A DNA stretch of 64,000 bases from positions 3,534,001 through 3,598,000 of the forward strand of contig NZ_CP024996.1 of NCBI RefSeq assembly GCF_003719195.1. Reading direction: 5' to 3'. Made by a program: the position numbers and the translations under genes. Below the pieces are notes generated by a model, which saw nothing but the letters and a program-made list of their open reading frames with translations, was not told where the DNA came from and did no database searches. This document shows, piece after piece, positions 47,922 through 56,673 of the stretch. The stretch comes from Herbaspirillum rubrisubalbicans. Lineage in GTDB: Bacteria > Pseudomonadota > Gammaproteobacteria > Burkholderiales > Burkholderiaceae_D. Within the stretch, counting starts at the first letter, position 1, and the number at the start of each line of letters is the position of its first letter.

Positions 47922-49040
47922 TCAATACTCATCATCGTCTTCATCGTAGTCGCCCAGCACCGGATCGGCTTCTTCGCTCATCTCGGGGATCACGGCCAAG
48001 TCCGGGTCGATGCCGGCGCGCTGGAGCAGAGCTTCGATGTCCGGCGGCAAGGGCGCGGCCCACTGGCGGAACTTGCCCGAGGTCGGATGCACCAGGCCCA
48101 GGCGACCAGCAAGCAGCGCCTGGCGCGGGAACACCGGCGCCAGGTGCTGCTTGCCATAAAGCGAATCTCCCACCAGCGCGAAGCCCAGCGACTGCAGATG
48201 CACGCGAATCTGGTGGGTGCGCCCGGTTTCCAGGCGGCAATGCACCAGGCTAACCGGCTTGCGGTCGATCTCGCCCGTGGCCAGGCGACGGTAATGGGTC
48301 ACGGCCGGCTTGGCCCTCATACTTTGCGACACCGCCATCTTGATGCGGTCACGCGGATGGCGCGCCATCGGTGCATTGATGGTGCCGGAGAGCTGCGGCA
48401 GGCCCCATACCAGGGCCAGGTACTGGCGCTTCATGCTGCGCGCCTGCAATTGACGCACCAGGTCGGTCTGCGCAGCCAGGGTCTTGGCCACCACCATCAA
48501 GCCGCTGGTTTCCTTGTCCAGACGGTGCACGATGCCCGCGCGCGGCACATTGGCCAGGGCTGGGCAATGGTGTAACAGGCCGTTCAGGAGCGTGCCGCTC
48601 CAGTTGCCGGCGGCCGGATGGACCACCAGCCCGGCCGGCTTGTTCAAGATGATGATGGACTTGTCCTCGTGCAGGATGTCCAGCGCCATGGCTTCGGGCG
48701 CATAGGGCTGGTCGGCCGGCACCGCCTGCGGCGCCACCTCCACCAGCTCATCGCCCAGCATGGTCATCTTGCCCTTGGCGGGCGCGCCATCGACGGTCAC
48801 ATGGCCGTCTTCGATCCATTGCTGGATGCGGCTGCGCGAGAATTCAGGCATGAGGCCAGACAAGACCTTGTCCAAGCGCTGGCCGACGACCTCATCGTCA
48901 AGGCGGAAAGTCAAGGGCTCCAGGCCAGGGACGCCATCGTCGCCGGCTTGCTCGCCGTCATCGAAATCGTCCTCCAGCGGGAGGTCGGTCTTTACAGGCT
49001 CATCGCCATTTGTAATCGGAAGGGGTTTCTTACGTGACAT
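47922..49040 (-). CDS. rluD: 23S rRNA pseudouridine synthase RluD
   Basis: This 372-residue enzyme forms pseudouridines in helix 69 of 23S rRNA. An acidic N-terminal extension of about 45 residues precedes the S4-like RNA-binding domain (QRLDKVLSGLMPEFSRSRIQ). The catalytic domain has the RluA-family motif GIVHRLDKETSGLMVVAKT with catalytic Asp175 and a later ETGRTHQIRVHLQ motif. The C-terminal tail is very acidic (GDYDEDDDEY). Divergent from bamD, which is a common arrangement. Confidence 0.93.
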   Translation of the reverse strand: MSRKKPLPITNGDEPVKTDLPLEDDFDDGEQAGDDGVPGLEPLTFRLDDEVVGQRLDKVLSGLMPEFSRSRIQQWIEDGHVTVDGAPAKGKMTMLGDELVEVAPQAVPADQPYAPEAMALDILHEDKSIIILNKPAGLVVHPAAGNWSGTLLNGLLHHCPALANVPRAGIVHRLDKETSGLMVVAKTLAAQTDLVRQLQARSMKRQYLALVWGLPQLSGTINAPMARHPRDRIKMAVSQSMRAKPAVTHYRRLATGEIDRKPVSLVHCRLETGRTHQIRVHLQSLGFALVGDSLYGKQHLAPVFPRQALLAGRLGLVHPTSGKFRQWAAPLPPDIEALLQRAGIDPDLAVIPEMSEEADPVLGDYDEDDDEY

Positions 49041-49044
49041 CAGC

Positions 49045-49050
49045 TATAAT
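49045..49050 (+). promoter_or_regulatory. Candidate -10 box for bamD
   Basis: TATAAT lies in the 113-bp rluD-bamD gap and would give a bamD leader of about 95 nt. No good -35 is seen at 16-18 bp spacing, so confidence is limited. Confidence 0.4.
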
Positions 49051-49153
49051 CGCCGGATCGGGTTGATTGTATTTCGGGTATCGATGCAGCCGGCTCGGGA
49101 AGGCGCTTCACGCCATGCACAACTGATAAGTCCCAGACAAGCACACAAGAGTC

Positions 49154-49954
49154 ATGCACAAAATCTTATTGAAGTTCTTCATCATCGGTTTTGCCCTCTC
49201 GCTCACCGCCTGCGGCCTGTTGCCGGAACAAAAGGATGAGACGGTCGGCTGGTCTGCCGCCAAATTATACTCGGAAGCCAAGGATGAACTGAATGCCGGC
49301 GGCTACGACAAGGCCATCAAGTACTTCGAGAAGCTGGAATCGCGCTATCCCTTCGGCACTTATGCCCAGCAGGCGCAGATGGACATCGCCTACGCCTACT
49401 ACCGCCAGAACGAGCAGGCGCAAGGGCTGGCGGCGGTGGACCGCTTCATCAAGCTGCACCCCAACCACCCCAATGTGGACTACATGTACTACCTGCGTGG
49501 CCTGATCAATTTCAATGATCGCACCAGCATCTTCGACACCTTCACCGACCAGGACAACACCGAACGCGACCCCAAGGCCATGCGTGACGCCTTCGATTCG
49601 TTCAAGCTGCTGGCCGAACGTTTCCCGGAAAGCAAGTACACCCCGGACGCCATTGCCCGCATGAAATACCTGGTCAATGCCATGGCCCAGTATGACGTCC
49701 ACGTGGCCAGCTACTACTATCGCCGCGGTGCCTATGTCTCAGCCGCCAACCGCGCCCAGGCTGCCATCAAGCAGTACCCTGACTCGCCGGCCAACGAAGA
49801 GGCACTGTTCATCCTGATGCACTCCTACGAAGCTCTGGGCCAGACCAAGCTGAAGGAAGACACCGAACGCATCATCCAGGCCACCTATCCGAATAGCCCC
49901 TGGTACCACGGTGGTCCGAAGAAGAAGGACAATCCGTGGTGGAAGATCTGGTAA
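49154..49954 (+). CDS. bamD: Outer membrane assembly lipoprotein BamD (ComL)
   Basis: This is a 266-residue lipoprotein with a signal peptide ending in SLTAC (Cys20). It has five tetratricopeptide-like repeats: AAKLYSEAKDELNAGGYDKA, YAQQAQMDIAYAYYRQNEQ, PNVDYMYYLRGL, DAIARMKYLVNAMAQYD and NEEALFILMHSYEALGQ. BamD is the essential partner of BamA in folding outer-membrane proteins. Length is typical. It is followed by a strong terminator. Confidence 0.96.
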   Translation: MHKILLKFFIIGFALSLTACGLLPEQKDETVGWSAAKLYSEAKDELNAGGYDKAIKYFEKLESRYPFGTYAQQAQMDIAYAYYRQNEQAQGLAAVDRFIKLHPNHPNVDYMYYLRGLINFNDRTSIFDTFTDQDNTERDPKAMRDAFDSFKLLAERFPESKYTPDAIARMKYLVNAMAQYDVHVASYYYRRGAYVSAANRAQAAIKQYPDSPANEEALFILMHSYEALGQTKLKEDTERIIQATYPNSPWYHGGPKKKDNPWWKIW

Positions 49955-50009
49955 CCCAAGGCCGACCTGCAGGCATTGGAGTGAAACAACGCAACGGCAA
50001 CGTCCCAGA

Positions 50010-50047
50010 AAAAATGCCGCTCAGTCGAAAGTCTGGGCGGCATTTTT
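50010..50047 (+). terminator. Intrinsic terminator after bamD
   Basis: Arms AAAAATGCCGC (50010-50020) and GCGGCATTTTT (50037-50047) form an 11-bp stem with an A-tract before and a T-tract after it. It may also serve the convergent yaaA gene. Confidence 0.88.
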
Positions 50048-50141
50048 CTTGGGGAACGCAAACACTGGACAAAGCGATAGGCGCAAGGCAGACCGGGCGC
50101 TCAAGCCCCTCAGCCCGGCGCCCTTCCCTTCAACGGGCAGC

Positions 50142-50918
50142 TCAGTCCTCCAGCTTGCGACGGAACACCCAACTGCTCTCGCTGGAGGCCTCGGGCGCGA
50201 AGGCATAGCCTTCCAGGTCGAAGGCCTTGAGCTTTTCGGGATGGTTGATGTTCTTCAGCGCGGCATAGCGCGCCATCAATCCACGTGCGCGCTTGGCGTA
50301 GAAGGAAATGATCTTGTACTTGCCGCCCTTCCAGTCCTCGAACACGGGCGCCACCACCTGCGCCTTGAGCAGCTTGGGCTTGACCACTTTGAAGTATTCC
50401 TCCGAGGCCAGGTTCACCAGCACTGGCGTCTTTTGCGCGGCCAGTTCGCCATTGAGCGCCTCGGTGATCTCGCTGCCCCAGAAGGCGTACAGATCCTTGC
50501 CGAGCGGATTGGCCAGCTTGGTGCCCATTTCGAGGCGGTAAGGCTGCATCAGGTCCAGCGGGCGCAACATGCCGTACAGGCCAGAGAGGATGCGCACATG
50601 CTGCTGCAGGTAGTCGAGCTGCCCGGCTGCGAGCGAGGCGGCGTCCAAGCCTTCGTAGACGTCGCCATTGAAGGCCAGCACCGCCTGCTTGGCGTTCTTG
50701 GTGGTGAACTTGCGCGACCAGCTGGCATAGCGGCTCACATTCAAGACCGACAACTGGTCGGAAATGCCCATGAGGCTGCCAATTTCGGCAGGAGACTTGG
50801 TCTTGAGCACCTCGATCAGCTCGGCCGAACGCGGCACGAAGGCCGGCGTGGTGTGGACGTCAGTGGTCGGGGGGGTGTCGTAGTCCAGCGACTTGGCGGG
50901 AGACAAAACAATCAGCAT
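50142..50918 (-). CDS. yaaA: Peroxide stress protein YaaA (UPF0246/DUF328)
   Basis: This is a 258-residue protein from ATG 50918 ([17 protein letters not shown]), the family's conserved N-terminus; a start at 50933 adds five residues. Other motifs are [18 protein letters not shown] and [13 protein letters not shown]. In E. coli YaaA limits iron-driven DNA damage during peroxide stress and has a DNA-binding fold. It is convergent with bamD and stands alone. Confidence 0.94.
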   Translation of the reverse strand: MLIVLSPAKSLDYDTPPTTDVHTTPAFVPRSAELIEVLKTKSPAEIGSLMGISDQLSVLNVSRYASWSRKFTTKNAKQAVLAFNGDVYEGLDAASLAAGQLDYLQQHVRILSGLYGMLRPLDLMQPYRLEMGTKLANPLGKDLYAFWGSEITEALNGELAAQKTPVLVNLASEEYFKVVKPKLLKAQVVAPVFEDWKGGKYKIISFYAKRARGLMARYAALKNINHPEKLKAFDLEGYAFAPEASSESSWVFRRKLED

Positions 50919-51288
50919 GAGGCGTTCATCCAATGATCAGGTTAGGACAGGGTGGTCGCCATGATACCCAAAGCGCGCCCCTTGCGTGCGGGCCGCCCCG
51001 ATGGCAAGGCGCCATAGGCCGGTGCAGTAGGCCAATCTGAGCGGCACAACGGGTACAAAACAGGGGGCAAAACCCCAATTCAAGTTCCGCGCTACACTTG
51101 CCGTTAATCAACAGGAACCGACCAGGCGGCTGCTCCGGCGCAGCCTGGCCGGCTGGCAGCCGCACCGGCACTTCGGCTGCGTTTTGCTGTCCATGCCAAG
51201 AGCAACAGCGTCACCTGCACGCGCTGCAGTCATCGCGCTGCAGCACGCTGCCCGCCCGATCCCATCGGCCACCGGCAAAGGAGACATC
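50919..51288. other. Spacer between yaaA and the DUF2513-like gene
   Basis: This 370-bp divergent spacer contains no gene I can support. It is GC-rich with scattered short inverted repeats. A TACACT at 51093-51098 could be a -10 for the plus-strand gene, but no matching -35 was found. Confidence 0.4.
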
Positions 51289-51576
51289 ATGAAACGCGAC
51301 AAAGCCCTGATGGGCGAAATCCTGAAGCAACTGGCATCCTTCGGCACGCTCTACGGCGACGTGGAAAAGATCCAGAGCGCGCTGCCCGGACAGGTGGCGC
51401 CGGAGGTGATCCTGCATCATCTGCGGCTGCTCTATGACCGCGGACTGGCGGCGGTGGACATGCATAATTTCTGGCGCGTCACCGATCAAGGGTATGATGC
51501 GCTGGAAACCGGTGGCGAACTCTTCGGCAAGTACGAAGCTTCACCACCACCGGGGCAACGCGGCATCGACAACTAG
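51289..51576 (+). CDS. DUF2513-like winged-helix small protein
   Basis: This is a 95-residue protein from ATG 51289, chosen because AAAGGAG lies eight bases upstream; the frame continues 35 codons upstream without family resemblance. The pattern KRDKALMGEILKQLASFG, then HHLRLLYDRGLAAVDMHNFW and RVTDQGYDALE, resembles a winged helix-turn-helix of the DUF2513 type. Role unknown. It is 11 bp upstream of the PIN-domain gene and probably in one operon with it. Confidence 0.7.
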   Translation: MKRDKALMGEILKQLASFGTLYGDVEKIQSALPGQVAPEVILHHLRLLYDRGLAAVDMHNFWRVTDQGYDALETGGELFGKYEASPPPGQRGIDN

Positions 51577-51587
51577 CTCTCCATTCA

Positions 51588-52109
51588 ATGACTACCCTGG
51601 CAACACCTTCCCTCCCCACCCCGCTTCCCATCGATCCCACCGCCAGCCCAGGCGCCCCCGGCGGACGCCAACGGCTGGTGCTGGACACCAATGTCTGCCT
51701 GGACCTGTTCGTCTTTCGCGATCCGCGCTGGGCAGCGCTGCAGCAGGCGCTGGAACAGGGTCGCGTCGAGGCCTATACCCGCGAGGATTGCCGCAATGAA
51801 TGGCTGGCCGTGCTGGATTATCCGCACCTACCGGTCACGCCCGAGAACAAGCCCGCCATCTGCGCCGAATTCGACCGTCTGCTGCACTGCCTGCCGCTGG
51901 CCGAGGTCAACCGCTTCGGCCTGCCACTGTGCACCGACCGCGACGACCAGAAATTCCTGGAGCTGGCCCTGCAATGCCGTGCCCATGTGCTGGTGAGCAA
52001 GGACAAGGCGGTACTCAAGCTGGGCAAGCGCACCCTCAAGCGCGGCCTGTTTGCCATCGTGCCGCCACAACACTGGCGGGTGGATGCCTTCATGGAGCCG
52101 CTGGCCTGA
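51588..52109 (+). CDS. PIN-domain putative ribonuclease
   Basis: This 173-residue protein has a PIN domain starting near residue 29. The acidic residues are in LVLDTNVCLDLF (Asp33), REDCRNEW (Glu71), CTDRDDQKFLELA (Asp117-120) and LVSKDKAVL (Asp139), which could bind Mg2+ for RNA cleavage. It is of the type often annotated as a toxin (TIGR00305-like). The first 28 residues are Pro/Thr-rich and may not all be translated, as no ribosome-binding site is obvious. The gene upstream encodes a winged-helix protein, not a recognised antitoxin. Confidence 0.8.
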   Translation: MTTLATPSLPTPLPIDPTASPGAPGGRQRLVLDTNVCLDLFVFRDPRWAALQQALEQGRVEAYTREDCRNEWLAVLDYPHLPVTPENKPAICAEFDRLLHCLPLAEVNRFGLPLCTDRDDQKFLELALQCRAHVLVSKDKAVLKLGKRTLKRGLFAIVPPQHWRVDAFMEPLA

Positions 52110-52172
52110 ACCGGCGCGCGAATGCGGCTAGAATAATGGGCTTGCGATCATCACAAGAACGAGCCCGCTGCA

Positions 52173-53330
52173 ATGAGCACCCCCAACATCGTCACCAAGC
52201 TGCCCAAGGTCGGCACTACCATCTTCACCGTCATGTCTGCCCTGGCCAGCGAAAAAGGCGCGGTCAACCTGGGACAAGGCTTCCCTGATTTCCACTGCGA
52301 CCCGGCCCTGGTGGCAGCCGTCACCCAGGCCATGCAGGACGGCCTGAACCAGTACCCGCCCATGGCCGGCGTGCTGCCCCTGCGCCAAGCCATCGCCGCC
52401 AAGGTGGAACGACTCTACGGCCATCGCTATGACCCGGTCTCCGACATCACGGTCACGGCCGGCGCCACCCAGGGCATCCTGACTTCGGTGCTGTGCGCGG
52501 TGCATCCGGGCGACGAAGTCATCGTCATCGAACCGGTCTATGACTGCTACGTGCCCGCCATCGAACTGGCCGGCGGCGTGCCGGTATGCGTACAGATGGA
52601 AGTGGGCGAGCACGGCTACAGCATCCCCTGGCACAAGGTCCAGGCTGCCGTGAGCGCCAAGACCCGCATGATCATGGTCAATACCCCGCACAACCCGACC
52701 GGCAGCGTCATGCGCGCCACCGACGTGGCGGCCCTGGCCGACATCGTGCGCGGCACCGACATCCTGATCCTCTCCGACGAAGTGTACGAACACATGGTCT
52801 ATGACGGCCAGCCGCATGAATCGCTGGCCCGCCATCCCGAGCTGGCCGAGCGCAGCTTCATCAATTCCAGCTTCGGCAAGACCTACCACGTCACCGGCTG
52901 GAAGGTCGGCTACGTGGCCGCCCCGGCGGCGCTGACCGCAGAGTTTCGCAAGGTGCACCAGTTCAACGTCTTCACGGTCAACACCCCGGTTCAGTACGGA
53001 CTGGCCACTTATATGAAGGATCCTTCCCCGTACCTGGACTTGCCGGCGTTTTACCAGCGCAAGCGTGATCTTTTCCGCAATGGTCTGGCCAACACCCGTT
53101 TCGAGCTGCTGCCTTCGCAAGGCACCTATTTCCAGTGCGTGAAGTACGGCGCCATTTCGGACCTGCCCGAGGCCGAGTTCTGCAAGTGGCTCACCAGCGA
53201 GATCGGCGTGGCCGCCATTCCAGTCTCGGCCTTCTACAACACGCCCAGGGAATCGGGCATCGTGCGCTTCTGCTTCGCCAAGAAGGATGAGACGCTGCAA
53301 CTGGCGCTGGAGCGACTGGCAAAGCTGTAA
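52173..53330 (+). CDS. ybdL: YbdL-type PLP aminotransferase (methionine aminotransferase)
   Basis: This 385-residue fold-type I aminotransferase resembles E. coli YbdL, which prefers methionine and aromatic amino acids; kynurenine aminotransferases are related. Motifs: NLGQGFPDF, VTAGATQGILTS, MVNTPHNPTGSV, LSDEVYEHMVYDGQ and the PLP lysine in SSFGKTYHVTGWKVGY (first Lys). Length is normal. It starts 63 bp after the PIN gene and is followed by a glutathione transferase gene on the same strand. Confidence 0.9.
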   Translation: MSTPNIVTKLPKVGTTIFTVMSALASEKGAVNLGQGFPDFHCDPALVAAVTQAMQDGLNQYPPMAGVLPLRQAIAAKVERLYGHRYDPVSDITVTAGATQGILTSVLCAVHPGDEVIVIEPVYDCYVPAIELAGGVPVCVQMEVGEHGYSIPWHKVQAAVSAKTRMIMVNTPHNPTGSVMRATDVAALADIVRGTDILILSDEVYEHMVYDGQPHESLARHPELAERSFINSSFGKTYHVTGWKVGYVAAPAALTAEFRKVHQFNVFTVNTPVQYGLATYMKDPSPYLDLPAFYQRKRDLFRNGLANTRFELLPSQGTYFQCVKYGAISDLPEAEFCKWLTSEIGVAAIPVSAFYNTPRESGIVRFCFAKKDETLQLALERLAKL

Positions 53331-53409
53331 TGTCGCTGCCACGCAAATCGTTTATATCATTTTCGTTCCGTGACTTCCCCCCTCAACACGACACGCAAAA
53401 AGGACATCC

Positions 53410-54102
53410 ATGATCGACGTCTATAGCTGGGCCACGCCCAACGGCCACAAGGTCCACATCATGCTGGAAGAATGCGGCCTGCCCTACACCGCCCATGCCA
53501 TCGATATCGGCGCTGGTGATCAGTTCACGCCCGAGTTCCTGAAGATCTCCCCCAACAACAAGATCCCGGCCATCGTCGATTCCGATGGCCCGGATGGCGA
53601 GCCGATCTCGCTGTTCGAATCCGGCGCGATCCTGATCTACCTGGCCGGCAAGACCGGTCGCTTCCTGGGCGAGACCCCCCGTGAAAAGTATGAAGTGCTG
53701 CAATGGGTGATGTTCCAGATGGGTGGTCTGGGGCCGATGCTGGGCCAGGCGCACCACTTCCGCCTGTATGCACCGGAGCAGATCGAATATGCGGTCAACC
53801 GCTACAGCAATGAAGCGCGCCGTCTGTACCAGGTGATGGACAAGCAACTGGGCCAGCACGCCTACCTGGCTGGCGAGCAGTACACCATCGCCGATATCGC
53901 CTGCTTCCCCTGGACCCGTTCGCACAAGAACCAAGGCATCGATCTGGACGACTTCCCCAACGTCAAGCGCTGGTTCGATGCCATCAGCGCACGTCCTGCC
54001 GTGCAGCGCGGCGTGACCGTGCTGGCCGACAAGCGCAAGCCGCTGCATGACGACAAGGCCAAGGAATTATTGTTCGGCAAGAGCCAGTACCAGAAACGCT
54101 AA
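53410..54102 (+). CDS. yfcG: Nu-class glutathione S-transferase (YfcG-like)
   Basis: This 230-residue protein closely follows E. coli YfcG in its conserved segments: IDVYSWATPNGHKV, FLKISPNNKIPAIVD, LFESGAILIYLAGKTGRFL and WVMFQMGGLGPMLGQAHHF. The family has disulfide-bond oxidoreductase activity toward glutathione disulfide-type substrates. The thioredoxin-like N-domain is followed by an all-helical C-domain with YTIADIACFPW. Its terminator overlaps the 3' end of the convergent cyclase gene. Confidence 0.93.
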   Translation: MIDVYSWATPNGHKVHIMLEECGLPYTAHAIDIGAGDQFTPEFLKISPNNKIPAIVDSDGPDGEPISLFESGAILIYLAGKTGRFLGETPREKYEVLQWVMFQMGGLGPMLGQAHHFRLYAPEQIEYAVNRYSNEARRLYQVMDKQLGQHAYLAGEQYTIADIACFPWTRSHKNQGIDLDDFPNVKRWFDAISARPAVQRGVTVLADKRKPLHDDKAKELLFGKSQYQKR

Positions 54103-54143
54103 GCCCGCCGGCCGTCGCGGTGGCGGCCACGCAGTGCATGAAG

Positions 54144-55982
54144 CTACGGACCTGTAAAGGGCGCAAACTCAAAGCGGTTGCGCCCTTTTTCCTTGGCGCG
54201 GTACAAGGCGTCATCGCTGGCGCGCAAGACCTGCTCCGGGCCACTGCTGTCGGCCTGCATCAGGGCGATGCCAATGGAGATCGTCACCTCCACCTCGCCG
54301 CCCTCATGCAGCAGCGGGTGGCTGGCAAAACTGGTTTGCAGGCGTAGCGCGAATTCGGCCGCGGCCTGCCGGTTGGCGCGGCTCAGGATCACCGCGAACT
54401 CTTCCCCACCCAGGCGTCCGACTGCATCGGACTTGCGCAACTGGCCCTTGAGCAGCGCGGCAAAATGGCTCAACACCTGGTCACCCACGGCATGACCCAG
54501 GCTGTCGTTGACGCGCTTGAAGTGGTCTAGGTCACACATCAGCACAGCGGCCCCCTCGATCACGCCGCGCTGCACGCGGCTATATTCCTCCTGCAGGCGC
54601 TGCATGAAGCTGCGGCGATTGGGTAATTGTGTAAGGTGGTCGGTCAGGGCCAGTTCCTGCAATTCCAGTTCGAAGGCCTTGCTCTGGCTGATGTCGCTCA
54701 CGAAGCCATGCCATAGCGTGGTGCCGTCTTCCAGTCGGCGCGGACGCGCCTGCCCGCGCAGCCAGCGCACGCCCTGGCCGGGAGGGATTACCCGGAACTC
54801 CAGCATCCAGTGCGAACCGCCATCCAGCACGGCCTGGCGCGCCGCCTGGAACATCGGCAAGTCCTCCGGGTGGATGATGGTATCGATCAGGGTGGGGTTT
54901 TCCAACAGTTGCTGGGAGGTCAGGCCATAGGTTTCGCGCGCGCCTTCGCTGATGTAGGTGAAAAAACCATGGCTTCTCGGTGGCACCCGGTACTGGAACA
55001 CCATGCCGGGGATTTCGCTGGTCAGGTAGTCCAGCATACGGCTGCTCTTGGCCAGTTTCTCGGTGAGCTGCTTGACTTCGGTGATGTCGGTGGTGGTGCC
55101 TATCATGCGCAGCGCATTGCCGGCCGCATCGCGCGCCACCACCTTGCCGCGGCTGCTGATCCACTTGTAGCTGCCATCGCGGCAGCGAATACGGTGCTCC
55201 ACCTGGTAGGTATCCGACTGCGAGGTGAAATGCTGGCGAATGGTTTCCTGCACATAGGGCAGGTCTTCCGGGTGGATACGCTGGTAGGCGTCTTCCAGGT
55301 GACTGGAGAGTTCCCAGTCCTCATAGCCCAGAATGGCCTTCCAGCCGCGCGAATAATACATCTCGCCGGTGACCGCATTGCGGTCCCAGATACCGGTGCC
55401 GCTGCCTTCGATGGCCAGCGCCATGCGCTCATCGACCAGTCCTGGTGGTTCAGGCGCGACCCGCGTATGGGCGGGCACCAGTGCGCGCTCGATGGCCAGC
55501 ATGGCCATTGACATGGCCGCGCCCACGGCCTCGCGGTAATCGGGATCAAGATGGGCCGGATCGGCCAGCGCACGGGTCTGGGCACACACCGCCAGAATGC
55601 CCGACACAGCGCTGGCAAAAGAGCGCAAGGGCAGCAGCTCCAGCAAGCAGATCTGATGACGTTCACTCAGGGCGGTGAAGCTGTGCCAGAACTGCGGTGT
55701 ATCGGGATCTGGCACCGGCAGTGCGCCGACTTCAGCCAGGAACTGCGGCGTCATGCGCGGCGCGGCACCCACGCGCATCCGCTGGGTCGCGGGGTCGAAC
55801 AGGAAAATGGCCAGTGCGCGCTGCGGATAGTTACATGAAAAACCGCTGGCGATACGGTCCAGCAACTGGTCCAGCGGCGCCCCTCGGGCAATGTAGGAGA
55901 GCGTGAGATTGTTGAAGGCGAGCGCTTTCCGGTAGCGATCCGGTTCGGCGTCGATCTGAGGTATCGGGCGTTCTGACATCAT
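54144..55982 (-). CDS. GAF-PAS-PAS-GGDEF diguanylate cyclase
   Basis: This is a 612-residue protein from ATG 55982 (MMSERPIPQIDAEPDR); ATG 55979 is equally likely, and longer upstream frames look non-coding. An N-terminal GAF-like domain (about 20-180) is followed by two PAS/PAC domains (about 185-305 and 310-435) and a C-terminal GGDEF domain. The active site reads GGEEF, which is competent. A RKSD sequence five residues ahead is the RxxD inhibitory I-site, so it probably makes c-di-GMP under feedback control. There is no EAL domain and no membrane helix. It lies near the Wsp operon but on its own. Confidence 0.88.
   Translation of the reverse strand: MMSERPIPQIDAEPDRYRKALAFNNLTLSYIARGAPLDQLLDRIASGFSCNYPQRALAIFLFDPATQRMRVGAAPRMTPQFLAEVGALPVPDPDTPQFWHSFTALSERHQICLLELLPLRSFASAVSGILAVCAQTRALADPAHLDPDYREAVGAAMSMAMLAIERALVPAHTRVAPEPPGLVDERMALAIEGSGTGIWDRNAVTGEMYYSRGWKAILGYEDWELSSHLEDAYQRIHPEDLPYVQETIRQHFTSQSDTYQVEHRIRCRDGSYKWISSRGKVVARDAAGNALRMIGTTTDITEVKQLTEKLAKSSRMLDYLTSEIPGMVFQYRVPPRSHGFFTYISEGARETYGLTSQQLLENPTLIDTIIHPEDLPMFQAARQAVLDGGSHWMLEFRVIPPGQGVRWLRGQARPRRLEDGTTLWHGFVSDISQSKAFELELQELALTDHLTQLPNRRSFMQRLQEEYSRVQRGVIEGAAVLMCDLDHFKRVNDSLGHAVGDQVLSHFAALLKGQLRKSDAVGRLGGEEFAVILSRANRQAAAEFALRLQTSFASHPLLHEGGEVEVTISIGIALMQADSSGPEQVLRASDDALYRAKEKGRNRFEFAPFTGP
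54156..54188 (+). terminator. Terminator of the glutathione transferase gene, inside the cyclase 3' end
   Basis: Arms AAAGGGCGCAA (54156-54166) and TTGCGCCCTTT (54178-54188) are followed by TT on the plus strand. It lies within the last 15 codons of the convergent cyclase gene. Confidence 0.8.
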
Positions 55983-56163
55983 GAGAAACGTGATCGGCAA
56001 TGACGCGGCGGCAACGCTGACAAGCGCTACCGAATGCTTGCACATTAGCACCTTATGACAATTCCTGACCACAGGCTGAATCAAAATCGCTACGGGCAGG
56101 TGCAGCCGATGCTGCCAGACTACAAATGTATGAGTTTGCGCGAGGAAGTCGATGGGCGCGGCA

Positions 56164-56625
56164 TCAGTAGCGCCGCACCAGGAACTCGGCCACGCATACC
56201 GGCTTGTCCGCCCCCTCGCACTCCACCGTAATGCCCCAGGCCAGTTGCACGCCACCGGGAATGTCCTCCACCGCTTCCAGGCGGATGACGCCGCGCACCT
56301 TGCTCCCCACCGGCAAGGGTGCCGGGAAGCGCACGCGATTCAAGCCATAGTTGAGCAACAAGCGCACGTCCGGCCCCAGGCTGATGGATTCGGACAGCAG
56401 GCGCGGCAGCAACGCCAGCGTCAGGAAGCCGTGCGCCACGGTGCCGCCATAGGGCAGTTCACGCGCGGCACGCTCGACATCGACGTGAATCCATTGATGG
56501 TCGCCGGTGGCATCGGCGAAGCGATCTACCTGCTCCTGGTTGACGGTGATCCAGTCGCTGCAGGCCACTTCCTGGCCGGCCAGTGATTTCAGTTCTTCCA
56601 GGCTGGCAATGGTACGCATGGTCAT
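56164..56625 (-). CDS. MaoC-like (R)-specific enoyl-CoA hydratase family protein
   Basis: This 153-residue hot-dog-fold protein has the hydratase motif FADATGDHQWIHVDVERA (catalytic Asp/His) and GGTVAHGFLTLALLP. Such enzymes hydrate trans-enoyl-CoA to (R)-3-hydroxyacyl-CoA. PhaJ types supply PHA monomers, so a link to phaC elsewhere in the window is possible but not shown. ATG 56619, two codons in, is an alternative start. It lies between the Wsp operon and the GAF-PAS-GGDEF gene. Confidence 0.85.
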   Translation of the reverse strand: MTMRTIASLEELKSLAGQEVACSDWITVNQEQVDRFADATGDHQWIHVDVERAARELPYGGTVAHGFLTLALLPRLLSESISLGPDVRLLLNYGLNRVRFPAPLPVGSKVRGVIRLEAVEDIPGGVQLAWGITVECEGADKPVCVAEFLVRRY

Positions 56626-56673
56626 CTGTTCCTTGCTGTTCTTGGTGATCTTTCCTCTGGCGTACTTGATGGG

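Noticed and set aside
51588..52109. PIN gene as a firmly assigned toxin
   Set aside because: No recognised antitoxin is adjacent and the context is housekeeping, so I call it only a putative ribonuclease.
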